DNA of 10,179 nt from a bacterium (GTDB lineage Bacteria > Gemmatimonadota > Gemmatimonadetes > Gemmatimonadales > Gemmatimonadaceae), in contig JAJZRK010000119.1 in the NCBI GenBank assembly GCA_021802745.1, positions 1 to 10,179 of the forward strand, in the 5' to 3' direction. This document shows, piece after piece, positions 1-6,695 of the stretch. The translations under genes were made by a program, and so were the position numbers. The notes under the pieces are model-generated. The model searched no databases, was not told the origin of the DNA, and saw only the letters and a program-made list of their open reading frames with translations. Positions within the stretch are counted from its first letter, which is position 1. Every line of letters begins with the position of its first letter.

Positions 1-26
1 TGGCGCGCGGTCGTTCCCCACTGAAA

Positions 27-53
27 GACTTCGTGCCCTTGGTGCCTTTCGTG
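27..53. repeat. Degenerate 9-bp tandem repeat, three units
   Basis: Three consecutive 9-mers are visible: GACTTCGTG, CCCTTGGTG and CCTTTCGTG. Read on the other strand they follow a CACGAAGGG-like pattern. A less regular echo (CTTCGCGCC, CTTCGAACT) lies at about 70-90. The array sits just downstream of the stop codon of the minus-strand PLP enzyme and contains no convincing gene. It could be a short-period intergenic repeat, part of the 3' untranslated region, or chance in a G/C-rich spacer. Nothing else supportable is seen in bases 1-98. Confidence 0.4.
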
Positions 54-98
54 ATGGGCAGTTGCAGTCTTCGCGCCCTTCGAACTTCGCGGTGGCAG

Positions 99-1373
99 TT
101 ACGTCCTCGCCAACCCCGCCACCCCCACCAGCAGTCGCTCGATTTCGGCGTCGTCGGTGTAGCACGAGCAGCCCGCGCGGATCATGCCGTCGGGCTGCAG
201 CCCGAGGCGCTCCACCACCGTGGACGCATAGTAGTCGCCATGCGAGACGAAGACCCCGTGCGTGGCCAGTTGGCGCGCCGCGGCCTCGGGCGTGATGCCC
301 TGTACCGTGAACGACACCGTTGGCGTGCGCGGGCGGCCCGGCGGCGGTCCGTGGCGCGTGACGCCCTTGATGGCGCCGAGGCCGTTCCACAGCCGGGCAA
401 ACAGTTGCTCGCCGCGGGCGTGCAGCTCGCTCATCGCGCTCACCACCTGGTCGCGCTGGTTTGTGCCAGTGCCGATTGCCGCGAGGAACTTCACCGCGGC
501 GCCGGCACCGACAATGCCCTCGTGATTCTGCGTCCCGGTTTCAATCCGCTCGGGCACGCTGTCGGGCGCCGGCTGCAGCTTGGGCACGTCGAGCGCGGCG
601 AGGCGATCGGCCTTGCCGTACAGCGCACCGATATGCGGGCCGTAGAACTTGTACGCGGAACAGGCGAGGAAATCGCAGTCAAAGGCGCGCACGTCCACGA
701 CGCCGTGCGGCGTGTAATGCACCGCGTCCACAAAGCACAGCGCGCCGGCCGCGTGCGCGAGCCGTGCCGCCGCCGTGACGTCGGGCATGGTGCCGAGGGC
801 GTTCGACCCGGCGCCGATCGCCAGCAGCCGCGTGCGCGGCGTGAACGCACGCTCCAGCGCCGCCCAGTCGAGTTCGTACGTGTCGAGGTTGATGGGGACG
901 ACCTTGATGGTGATCCCACGTTCCTTCTCGATCGCCCGCCACGGCGCCTGGTTGGCGTGGTGGTCGAGCTCGGTGATGATGACCTCGTCGCCCGGCCCCC
1001 AGCTGCGGCCCAGCGCCCGCGCCAGATGGAAGGTGAGCGTCGTCATGTTCGCGCCAAACGCCACTTCGTTGGGGGCGGCGTTGAGCAGCGCCGCCATGGA
1101 CGCGCGCGCGCCGGCGATGGCCGCGTCGGTCTCCTCGCTCGTCGGATACGCCCAGTGCGTGTTGGCGTTGTGGTGGTAGAGGTAATCGGCCATCGCCTCG
1201 GCCACGCGACGCGGCACCTGCGTGCCGCCGGGTCCGTCGAAGTACGCGACGGGCTGGCCGACATGCACTCGCTCCAGCGCCGGGAACTGCGCGCGAATCG
1301 CTTCCACGGTCGCTGTTCCCGCCCCCTTCCCCCGCACCACACCCTGCTCCCTGCCACTCTGCACCGTCGTCAT
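99..1373 (-). CDS. Cysteine desulfurase-like class V PLP-dependent aminotransferase
   Basis: This 424-residue fold-type I PLP enzyme belongs to the class V aminotransferase/SufS superfamily and is probably cytosolic. The cofactor landmarks are present: the ELDHHANQAPW motif with His138-His139, Asp216 in FVDAVHY, and the Schiff-base lysine Lys242 in SAYKFYG. Where SufS-type desulfurases carry the catalytic cysteine (RxGHHCA), this protein reads VSHGDYYAS around residues 376-384, so that cysteine is missing. Two other cysteines (402 and 404, in RAGCSCY) lie near the C-terminus. This matches the 'cysteine desulfurase-like' clade (TIGR01976 type), whose reaction is, to my knowledge, unestablished. 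It should therefore not be called sufS without biochemical evidence. The start is fixed by a GGAGGAG ribosome site 7 bases upstream and by the ATGA overlap with the preceding dehydrogenase gene, which implies translational coupling. It ends in TAA. The family is certain; the substrate is unknown. Confidence 0.9.
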   Translation of the reverse strand: MTTVQSGREQGVVRGKGAGTATVEAIRAQFPALERVHVGQPVAYFDGPGGTQVPRRVAEAMADYLYHHNANTHWAYPTSEETDAAIAGARASMAALLNAAPNEVAFGANMTTLTFHLARALGRSWGPGDEVIITELDHHANQAPWRAIEKERGITIKVVPINLDTYELDWAALERAFTPRTRLLAIGAGSNALGTMPDVTAAARLAHAAGALCFVDAVHYTPHGVVDVRAFDCDFLACSAYKFYGPHIGALYGKADRLAALDVPKLQPAPDSVPERIETGTQNHEGIVGAGAAVKFLAAIGTGTNQRDQVVSAMSELHARGEQLFARLWNGLGAIKGVTRHGPPPGRPRTPTVSFTVQGITPEAAARQLATHGVFVSHGDYYASTVVERLGLQPDGMIRAGCSCYTDDAEIERLLVGVAGLART

Positions 1374-2263
1374 CTGATTTCTCCTCCCGCCATCTGCTCG
1401 AGATACTTCACCGCTTCCACGTGATCCGCTTCCTCGCCGAGCGCCTTGTGCGCCGCGCGGAACAACTCGGCCGTCATCTGGATCAGCGGTGACGGCACCT
1501 TCTCGTCGCGCGCCACCTGCGCGGCGATCATGACATCCTTGTCGAGCAGCGCGAGCCGGAAGGTCCGCGGGAAGGCGCGCGTGAGCACGCGTTCGGGAAA
1601 GAGATTCATCGAGGAATTGGACCGGCCGCTCGACGCGTTGATCACGTCGAGCGCGACCTCGGGCTTCACGCCGGCACGCGAGAGCGCGAGCAGTCCCTCG
1701 GCCGCCGACCAGATGTGTACCGCGAGCAGCGCGTTGTTCACCGCCTTCAGCGCGTCGCCGGCGCCGACTGCGCCGCAGTGCACGATCTTCTCGCCCATCG
1801 CCTTGAGCACCGGCATCGCGCGCTCGAGCAGGGCGGCGTCGCCGCCCACCATGATGGTGAGCTTGCCGTTCTCGGCGCCGATGACGCCGCCCGACACCGG
1901 GGCATCAATGAACCCGACGCCGTGCTCGGCGAGGCGCGCGGCGATGCGTTGCGATGTGGCGGGGTCGCCCGAGGTGCAATCAATGAGCAGCGTGCCCTTC
2001 GCCATCCCGGCCAGCAGGCCATCGGGCCCGTCGAGCAGCGACTCGACGTCGCGCGACACGGGCAGGCAGGTGACCACGAACGACGCGACGCGCACCGCGT
2101 CGGCCGGCGTCGCGGCAGCGCGCGCCGGATGCGCGGCGGCGAACGCCTGGGCCTTGGCGGCCGTGCGATTCCAGACCGAGAGGGTGAACCCGGGAATCGC
2201 CAGGTGGCGCGCCATGGGCGTGCCGATGGCGCCGAGTCCGAGGAAAGCGATGTTGACAGGCAT
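1370..2263 (-). CDS. NAD(P)-dependent beta-hydroxyacid dehydrogenase (3-hydroxyisobutyrate dehydrogenase / glyoxylate-succinic semialdehyde reductase family)
   Basis: This 297-residue soluble oxidoreductase interconverts a beta-hydroxyacid and its semialdehyde or ketoacid with NAD(P). The N-terminal Rossmann domain opens with GLGAIGTPMA (residues 9-18). The NRT at 32-34, after the second strand, is the pattern I associate with NADPH-preferring glyoxylate/succinic semialdehyde reductases. Other family marks are DCTSGDP (95-101), the substrate-binding FIDAPVSGG (118-126) and the catalytic Lys173 in GAGDALKAVNNAL. The C-terminal all-helical domain is complete, and the length is normal for the family. 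The frame stays open upstream to about 2575, but homology starts at MPVNIAF, so the ATG at 2263 is chosen. No Shine-Dalgarno sequence precedes it: the 20 bases upstream are nearly all pyrimidine. It is first in a two-gene operon with the PLP enzyme. The substrate is unknown; a shared amino-acid or hydroxyacid route with its partner is only an inference. Confidence 0.92.
   Translation of the reverse strand: MPVNIAFLGLGAIGTPMARHLAIPGFTLSVWNRTAAKAQAFAAAHPARAAATPADAVRVASFVVTCLPVSRDVESLLDGPDGLLAGMAKGTLLIDCTSGDPATSQRIAARLAEHGVGFIDAPVSGGVIGAENGKLTIMVGGDAALLERAMPVLKAMGEKIVHCGAVGAGDALKAVNNALLAVHIWSAAEGLLALSRAGVKPEVALDVINASSGRSNSSMNLFPERVLTRAFPRTFRLALLDKDVMIAAQVARDEKVPSPLIQMTAELFRAAHKALGEEADHVEAVKYLEQMAGGEIR
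1381..1387 (-). promoter_or_regulatory. Ribosome binding site of the PLP enzyme gene
   Basis: GGAGGAG on the minus strand lies 7 bases before the ATG at 1373, inside the last codons of the upstream dehydrogenase gene. It is one of the few strong Shine-Dalgarno sequences in the window and decides the start of the downstream gene. Confidence 0.8.
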
Positions 2264-2341
2264 GGGTGGGGAGGGAGGAGTGAAGGGCGAGGGAGGCGCC
2301 CGGCGTCCATCGTCCTGCCTGAATATCGCGCACGAGGGCCC

Positions 2342-2370
2342 AAAACGAAAACGCCGCCCCGAGAGGCGAC
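2342..2370 (-). terminator. Candidate intrinsic terminator or attenuator upstream of the dehydrogenase
   Basis: On the minus strand GTCGCC pairs with GGCGGC (6 bp including one G-U) across a TCTCGG loop, followed by GTTTTCGTTTT. This is a weak but recognisable rho-independent terminator shape. It lies 79 bases before the dehydrogenase start, so it could end transcripts coming from the DUF5916 remnant and repeat region or act as a leader attenuator. The stem is short and the T tract is interrupted, so confidence is modest. Confidence 0.4.
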
Positions 2371-2500
2371 GTGTTCGTCTTAGGAGAATCCGAGCGACCG
2401 ACAGGGGGCGAGCCGGCCCCCCACCAGCGCCGACCAACCACACCCATCGGCCGCCCGTCGCTCTCTTAGTACGTGTGCGCGGTGAAAAGGTTGCAAGCGG

Positions 2501-2544
2501 AGAGAAACAACAGAGAGACAACAGAGAAACAACCGAGAAACAAC
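2501..2544. repeat. Left cluster of 11-bp tandem repeats (4 copies, AGAGAAACAAC type)
   Basis: Four head-to-tail 11-mers: AGAGAAACAAC (2501), AGAGAGACAAC (2512), AGAGAAACAAC (2523) and CGAGAAACAAC (2534). They differ only at positions 1 and 6. A partial fifth unit (AGACG) follows. This cluster is the reverse complement in sense of the six-copy cluster at 2582-2647, from which it is separated by 37 bases. It lies in the gene-free stretch between the DUF5916 remnant and the dehydrogenase. Its composition is A/C/G-rich and unlike the surrounding G/C-rich DNA. Confidence 0.9.
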
Positions 2545-2581
2545 AGACGTTTGGGGGCGTCCGAGGTCCATCCATACTTCT

Positions 2582-2647
2582 GTTGTCTTTCTGTTGTCTC
2601 TCTGTTGTCTCTCTGTTGTTTGTCTGTTGTTTGTCTGTTGTCTCTCT
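2582..2647. repeat. Right cluster of 11-bp tandem repeats (6 copies, GTTGTCTCTCT type)
   Basis: Six head-to-tail 11-mers: GTTGTCTTTCT (2582), GTTGTCTCTCT (2593 and 2604), GTTGTTTGTCT (2615 and 2626) and GTTGTCTCTCT (2637). The unit is the reverse complement of the left-cluster unit, so a transcript through the region could form a stem of roughly 44 bp with few mismatches. The last copy runs directly into the hairpin at 2646-2671, next to the stop codon of the DUF5916 remnant. The period is close to one helical turn, which would place every copy on the same face of the DNA. No function is known to me. Confidence 0.92.
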
Positions 2648-2671
2648 GGTTCGCGCTACAGCGCGAACCAG
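2646..2671. repeat. Perfect 11-bp inverted repeat overlapping the DUF5916 stop codon
   Basis: CTGGTTCGCGC and its exact reverse complement GCGCGAACCAG flank a 4-base loop. The arms cover 2646-2656 and 2661-2671. The TAG stop of the C-terminal DUF5916 remnant (2656-2658) lies at the loop edge, and the left arm shares its first two bases with the last 11-bp repeat. No T tract follows on either strand, so it is not a canonical intrinsic terminator. It may protect a 3' end or form the boundary of the repeat element. Confidence 0.8.
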
Positions 2672-2760
2672 TACGCCGCCTTGATCAGCAGCGTATTGTC
2701 CGGCCGCGCGCGGAACAGATCGCGCAGGTCGCGCCCCGCTTGGAACGAACCGGGGTTCAT
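2656..2760 (-). pseudogene. C-terminal remnant of the DUF5916 protein, out of frame
   Basis: The 34 codons read MNPGSFQAGRDLRDLF and end ARPDNTLLIKAAYWFAL before TAG. Endings of the form 'RDLF..RPDNTLL.K..YW' are, from memory, the typical carboxy terminus of CBM9/DUF5916 outer-membrane proteins. The piece begins within 4 bases of the stop of the N-terminal part (2757-4199) but in a different frame. It is best read as the tail of the same gene after loss of the intervening barrel region. It is unlikely to be translated as a useful product. Confidence 0.75.
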
Positions 2761-4199
2761 TCCATCCTGCTGCCGTCCACGCGGCTGCCGGCGAGGTAGC
2801 CGCTCAGCTCGTAGTTGTTCTTCCAGAAACGATGCCGGAAATCAACGCCAAGCGAGCGGGCGCCGCGCCGCAGGTAATCCTCCGACCATGCGTCGAGCTG
2901 GCGATCGGTGGACGTCAGCATCATGCCGACGCCGGAGTTCCCTTTCCGGAAGTCCTGCTGCAGGCGCACGACGCCGTAGTTCGCGCCGGGTTCGATGGTG
3001 CGGCCGAGCGTCCCCATCTCGCGGCGTGTCACGGCATCCATGACGCCGATGGACAGCCCGTTGGCGAGCCGTCCGGTCAGCTTGACGGCCCCGAGGATCG
3101 TCGTGTTCAGCGGATTGCTGGCGTCGTAGTACTGGTCGCCAAGCTGCGGCGAGCGGCCGATGCGGCGCGAGTAGAACAGGCCGCTGCACTGGCCATCGTT
3201 GCAGTTGAGGTCGTAGCGGAAAATCCCCTGCCCCTCGAGAAAGAACGGGCGCTGCTCCCGATAGAACTGCTCGAACGCCGTCAGGTTCAGCACCGACGGA
3301 TCGGCCTCGACCTGGCCGAAGTCGGGATTGATGGTCGCATCGAGCGTCAGGTCTGACGTCAGGCCGTACTTGATGTCGGCCCCCATCGTGCCGGCCTGCT
3401 GTCGTCCAAAGCGGCCGTCGGCCGCGGGGTGCGAGAGGTCCTTGGCGAGCGTGTACGGCGTGGCCTCGAACCGGCGCGGCGTCGTGATGTGGTCGAGGCC
3501 GCGCAGCTCGCCGAACTGCGACACCATCCCCGGCTGGTTGCGGCGGTACAGGGGCCAGGACAGCCGCTCATTGGTGCGGCCGACATCACGCCAGATGGCG
3601 AGGCCAAACGTGTGCTGGTCGGCGTTCGCGAAACGCATCTGGCTGAAGGGAATCCGGTACTCGGCGGTCCACGCGTCCTTCTCGATCTGCGTCGCCACCG
3701 ACCAGACGGCGTCCCACGACACGTCTTCGTTGCCGTCGTTGCTCATGTAGACGTCGCGCTGCACGCCCGCCGGGTTCACCGTGAACCGATAACCGGTGCG
3801 GCGGTCGTGGTACGAGTCAATCATCAGGTGCAGCCAGTCGGACTGCGTCCGCACGTCGCGCCGCGCCAGCAGGGCGAGCAGCGAGTCGGGACGCGGATCG
3901 TACGCACGCACGAAGACGTAGAGGTACCGGTCGTCGTACGTCACCCTGGCCTCGGTGCGGAAGCCACGCGGGTCGCCGTTCTCCACCGGGTCGAACTGAC
4001 GGAACGAGTCAATCAGCTGTGCATCGCGCCACGCGGCGTCATCGTCGCGGCCGTCCACGACGATCGCACGCGCCGCACGCGTCGCTTCGGCGGCCGTCGG
4101 CGAGGCGCGGCGCACGGGGAGATCAACGGGATTGCGAGGCGTCTGCGCCGTGTTGGAGGCGACGGCAACCTGCATCGCCAGGATCAGCGGGTGCATCAT
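2757..4199 (-). CDS. Truncated CBM9-like / DUF5916 outer-membrane protein
   Basis: The product has 480 residues. A short, weakly hydrophobic N-terminus (residues 1-19, MMHPLILAMQVAVASNTAQ) suggests export. A carbohydrate-binding-module-9-like domain spans about 45-225, with VVDGRDDDAAW at its start, SDWLHLMIDSYHDRRTGY and TAEYRIPFSQMRF. The DUF5916 region follows from about 235, with the hallmark ATINPDFGQVEADPSVLNL (288-306), REQRPFFLEG (314-323) and FYSRRIG (342-348). As I recall, family members run to about 700-900 residues and end in a beta-barrel. Here the frame stops at GSRVDGSRME, and the true family tail follows immediately in another frame (2656-2760), so several hundred codons appear deleted. 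The gene is divergent from mgtE across 155 bases. ATG at 4199 or 4196 both fit. Biological deletion and assembly collapse cannot be separated from sequence alone. The native role (surface glycan or nutrient binding) is a family-level guess. Confidence 0.85.
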   Translation of the reverse strand: MMHPLILAMQVAVASNTAQTPRNPVDLPVRRASPTAAEATRAARAIVVDGRDDDAAWRDAQLIDSFRQFDPVENGDPRGFRTEARVTYDDRYLYVFVRAYDPRPDSLLALLARRDVRTQSDWLHLMIDSYHDRRTGYRFTVNPAGVQRDVYMSNDGNEDVSWDAVWSVATQIEKDAWTAEYRIPFSQMRFANADQHTFGLAIWRDVGRTNERLSWPLYRRNQPGMVSQFGELRGLDHITTPRRFEATPYTLAKDLSHPAADGRFGRQQAGTMGADIKYGLTSDLTLDATINPDFGQVEADPSVLNLTAFEQFYREQRPFFLEGQGIFRYDLNCNDGQCSGLFYSRRIGRSPQLGDQYYDASNPLNTTILGAVKLTGRLANGLSIGVMDAVTRREMGTLGRTIEPGANYGVVRLQQDFRKGNSGVGMMLTSTDRQLDAWSEDYLRRGARSLGVDFRHRFWKNNYELSGYLAGSRVDGSRME

Positions 4200-4278
4200 C
4201 TCGGGTCTCGGGATCGGGGGACTTCACGTCGTACGAGCCGGGGTGGACGAAGTTTCGACAACGCGAAGCCGCAAAGGG

Positions 4279-4307
4279 TTGCAGGGGGTATGGCGGTCCG
4301 GTAGCTT
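4279..4307 (+). promoter_or_regulatory. Weak candidate promoter for mgtE and the EamA genes
   Basis: TTGCAG (4279-4284) and TAGCTT (4302-4307) are separated by 17 bases, in the divergent gap 48 bases before the mgtE start. Each hexamer matches the sigma-70 consensus at only three positions. The string TAGCTTGC recurs upstream of SURF1, which is mild support for a lineage-specific -10 element. No magnesium riboswitch-like structure could be recognised in this short leader. Confidence 0.25.
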
Positions 4308-4354
4308 GCCGCCACGTCGCTGCACGCCCGCGATTCCGCGCCCGGACGGGTCCC

Positions 4355-5803
4355 ATGACGCCAAAGCAAAAACCCGACCATCAGGATCTCGCGGCGCTGT
4401 TGGCGCCCGACATCCTTGAAATGCTTGCGTCCGACCCGGGGTTGCTCGCCGCCGAAACCGCCGAGTTGCACCCCGCCGACCTCGCCGACGTCGTCGAGGA
4501 GATGCCGCGCAAGTCGCTGCCGGCCTTCTTCGCCGCGCTGCCGGCCGGCCGGGCGGCCGACGTCCTCGAGTACCTCGACGATGACCTGCGCGCCGACGTC
4601 CTGGAGGAGATGAGCACGGAGCAGGCGGCGCCGCTCGTCGCGGAGATGAACCCCGACGAGCGCGCCGACGTGCTCGACGATGTGGACGCCGAGACGGCCG
4701 AGGATATTCTCGACGCGATTCCCGAGGAGACGCGCCGGGAGACAGAACGCCTGCTCGAGTATCCCGCCGACAGCGCCGGCGGCCTGATGACGACCGAGGT
4801 CGTCTCGGTCCTCGAGACGGAGACGGTGGAGGCCGCCCTCACTCAGGTGCGGACCATCGCGCGTGGCGGGCGTCGCGAGGCCATGAACACCATTTATGCC
4901 GTCAACGCCGGCGGCGCGCTCACCGGCGTGCTCTCGCTCCGTGAACTGCTCGCCGCCCCCGAGGGCGCGCGCATCCACGACGTCGCCTGGACCGACGTGC
5001 AGACGGTCATCGGCTCGGCCGACCGCGAGGAGGTGGCGCGCGTCACATCCGAGTACGACCTCGTCGCGGTTCCCGTGGTGGACGAGCGCGGACGGCTGCT
5101 TGGCGCCGTCACGGTGGACGACGTCATTGACGCCATCGAGGAAGAGCAGACCGAGGACGTGCAGAAGCTGGGCGGCATGCAGGCGCTCGACGAGCCGTAC
5201 ATGCAGACCGGCTTCCTCGCCTTGCTGAAGAAGCGCGCCGGCTGGCTCGCCGTGCTCTTCATCGGCGAAATGTTCACGGCCAGCGCGATGGGGTACTTCG
5301 AGAGCGAACTGCAGCGCGCCTCGGTGCTGATGCTCTTCGTCCCGCTCATCATCAGCTCGGGCGGCAACTCGGGCTCCCAGGCGACATCGCTCATCATCCG
5401 GTCGCTCGCGCTGGGCGAGGCGAAGCTGTCCGACTGGTGGCGCGTCGCGATCCGTGAACTCTCGTCGGGGCTGTCGCTGGGCGGGATTCTCGGCGGGATC
5501 GGCGCCTTCCGCGTCTTGCTCTGGCAGTTCCTCGCCGACAAGGGGTTTCGCCTCGGCGGGCTCCTCATCGGCTACGACTACGGGCCCAATTACATGCTGG
5601 TCGCCATCACCGTCGGCCTGACGCTCGTGGGCGTCGTGACCTTTGGCACGCTCGCCGGCTCCATGCTCCCGTTCCTCCTGCGGCGCGTCGGCTTCGACCC
5701 GGCGAGCGCGTCGGCGCCGTTCGTGGCGACACTCGTGGACGTCACCGGCCTCGTCATCTACTTCACCGTCGCGCTGATCATCCTCCGCGGCACGCTGCTG
5801 TAG
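4355..5803 (+). CDS. mgtE: Magnesium transporter MgtE
   Basis: This 482-residue inner-membrane Mg2+ channel has the standard length. The acidic cytoplasmic N domain (about 1-135) contains ELHPADLADVVEEM and several Glu/Asp-rich helices. EYPADSAGGLMT (135-146) leads into the paired CBS domains (about 140-262) that sense intracellular Mg2+ and close the pore in the characterised MgtE. A connecting helix and five membrane segments follow (about 295-480). They include the family signature FVPLIISSGGNSGSQA (328-343) and the last helix with Asp462 in ATLVDVTG, which corresponds by alignment from memory to the pore Mg2+-binding aspartate. The frame is open upstream, but family homology and the divergent neighbour support the ATG at 4355; the ribosome site (GGACGGG) is weak. 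The first EamA gene starts 4 bases after its stop, which suggests co-transcription. No alternative function is likely. Confidence 0.96.
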   Translation: MTPKQKPDHQDLAALLAPDILEMLASDPGLLAAETAELHPADLADVVEEMPRKSLPAFFAALPAGRAADVLEYLDDDLRADVLEEMSTEQAAPLVAEMNPDERADVLDDVDAETAEDILDAIPEETRRETERLLEYPADSAGGLMTTEVVSVLETETVEAALTQVRTIARGGRREAMNTIYAVNAGGALTGVLSLRELLAAPEGARIHDVAWTDVQTVIGSADREEVARVTSEYDLVAVPVVDERGRLLGAVTVDDVIDAIEEEQTEDVQKLGGMQALDEPYMQTGFLALLKKRAGWLAVLFIGEMFTASAMGYFESELQRASVLMLFVPLIISSGGNSGSQATSLIIRSLALGEAKLSDWWRVAIRELSSGLSLGGILGGIGAFRVLLWQFLADKGFRLGGLLIGYDYGPNYMLVAITVGLTLVGVVTFGTLAGSMLPFLLRRVGFDPASASAPFVATLVDVTGLVIYFTVALIILRGTLL

Positions 5804-5807
5804 CACG

Positions 5808-6695
5808 GTGTCGCCGCACGCCTCGCCCGCGGCGACGTGGCGCGCCACCTCGCTGGTGGCGCTCGCCGCCTGCGGCTTCGGCTCGATCACCGTGCTGATG
5901 GTCATTGGCCACCGGAACGGGCTCACGCTCGCCGGGGCGATGGCGTGGCGCTATCTCCTCGCGACGCCGTTCCTGCTTGCCATTGCCGGGCGCGGACTGC
6001 GCGATCTCTCGCCGCGCCGCGCCGCCACGCTCCTCATCGCCGGCGGGCTCGGCCAGGTGGCGATCAGCGGCATCTCGCTCTACGCGCTGCGCTGGCTCGA
6101 CGTCGCCACGCTCGGCTTCCTGTTCTACACGTTTCCCGCGTGGGTTGTCCTGCTCTCGCTGGTGCGCGGACTCGAGCGGGTGGACGCGCGCCGCACGACG
6201 GCGCTCGCCCTCGCCCTTGGCGGACTCGTCGTCATCATCGGCGCACCGCGGGCGACGGCGCTGCCGGCGGCCGGTGTGGCCTGCGCGCTTGGATCGGCCT
6301 TCATCTATGCGGCCTACATTCCGCTGCTCCACTGGATGCGGGGTCCGCTGTCGGCCGCATCGGCGGCCGCGCTCGTCATCGCCGGCGCCGGCGTCGCCTA
6401 CCTGGTCGGGGCGCTCTGGCGCGGGGAGTTCCACGCCGGCCTCTCCCCCGCCGCGTGGGGCGTCGTCGGCGCGCTGGCCATCGGATCCACCGTCATCACG
6501 TTCATCGCCTTCCTCAACGGGCTCGCCGTTCTCGGCCCGGTGCGCACCGCCATAATTTCCACCATCGAGCCGTTCTACACTTCGATCCTTGGTGCCATCG
6601 TGCTCGACCAGCACATCGGGTCGGGCACCGCCATCGGCGGCCTGCTCATCGCCGCCGCCGTGCTCCTCTTGCAGCGACAGCCGACCGCCCCATGA
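5808..6695 (+). CDS. EamA/DMT-family transporter, first of a tandem pair
   Basis: This 295-residue membrane protein has the usual duplicated EamA architecture: two repeats of about five hydrophobic helices each (about 10-140 and 155-290). Family features are FGSITVLMVIG in helix 1, AWRYLLATPFLL in helix 2, LGFLFYTFPAWVVLL in helix 4, and LGPVRTAIISTIEPF followed by ILGAIVL near the C-terminus. Such carriers export or import amino acids, nucleobases or other small metabolites; the substrate cannot be read from the sequence. Translation probably starts at GTG 5808, the only sensible start before the first membrane helix, 4 bases after the mgtE stop. Its TGA overlaps the ATG of the next gene (ATGA). 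A close paralog follows, so the two may form a coupled pair or be a recent-looking duplication. Confidence 0.9.
   Translation: MSPHASPAATWRATSLVALAACGFGSITVLMVIGHRNGLTLAGAMAWRYLLATPFLLAIAGRGLRDLSPRRAATLLIAGGLGQVAISGISLYALRWLDVATLGFLFYTFPAWVVLLSLVRGLERVDARRTTALALALGGLVVIIGAPRATALPAAGVACALGSAFIYAAYIPLLHWMRGPLSAASAAALVIAGAGVAYLVGALWRGEFHAGLSPAAWGVVGALAIGSTVITFIAFLNGLAVLGPVRTAIISTIEPFYTSILGAIVLDQHIGSGTAIGGLLIAAAVLLLQRQPTAP

Larger units (their letters stand above)
2264..2655. other. Gene-free 392-base region between the DUF5916 remnant and the dehydrogenase
   Basis: No credible coding sequence is seen: the open frames crossing it are low-complexity Cys/Leu/Ser/Val strings made by the 11-bp repeats. 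It holds the repeat clusters at 2501-2544 and 2582-2647 and the terminator-like hairpin at 2342-2370. On the minus strand TTGCAA followed 19 bases later by TACTAA (about 2460-2491) could be a weak promoter for the dehydrogenase operon, but the hexamers fit poorly and the spacing is long. Confidence 0.6.

Noticed and set aside
33..1424. Long plus-strand open frame over the PLP enzyme gene
   Set aside because: Arg/Ala/His-rich shadow of a gene with unmistakable PLP-enzyme motifs on the minus strand.
2264..2575. N-terminal extension of the dehydrogenase to the upstream ATG at 2575
   Set aside because: The extension is Arg/Pro/Ser-rich and would translate the repeats and the terminator-like hairpin. 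The Rossmann fold begins at the ATG at 2263 as in the rest of the family.
2501..2647. CRISPR array
   Set aside because: Units are 11 bp, contiguous and without spacers, and the two clusters are inverted. There are no cas genes.
2473..2799. Cys/Leu/Val/Ser-rich peptides encoded across the 11-bp repeats
   Set aside because: These come from reading the repeats in successive frames. There is no ribosome site, and the frames run on into antisense of the DUF5916 remnant.
4196..5926. Long open frame antisense to mgtE, with a second antisense frame over the first EamA gene (5778-6710)
   Set aside because: Composition is Arg/Glu/Gly/Asp/His-rich, with no domain or hydrophobic pattern. The opposite strand carries clear MgtE and EamA motifs, and such shadows are expected in high-GC codon usage.
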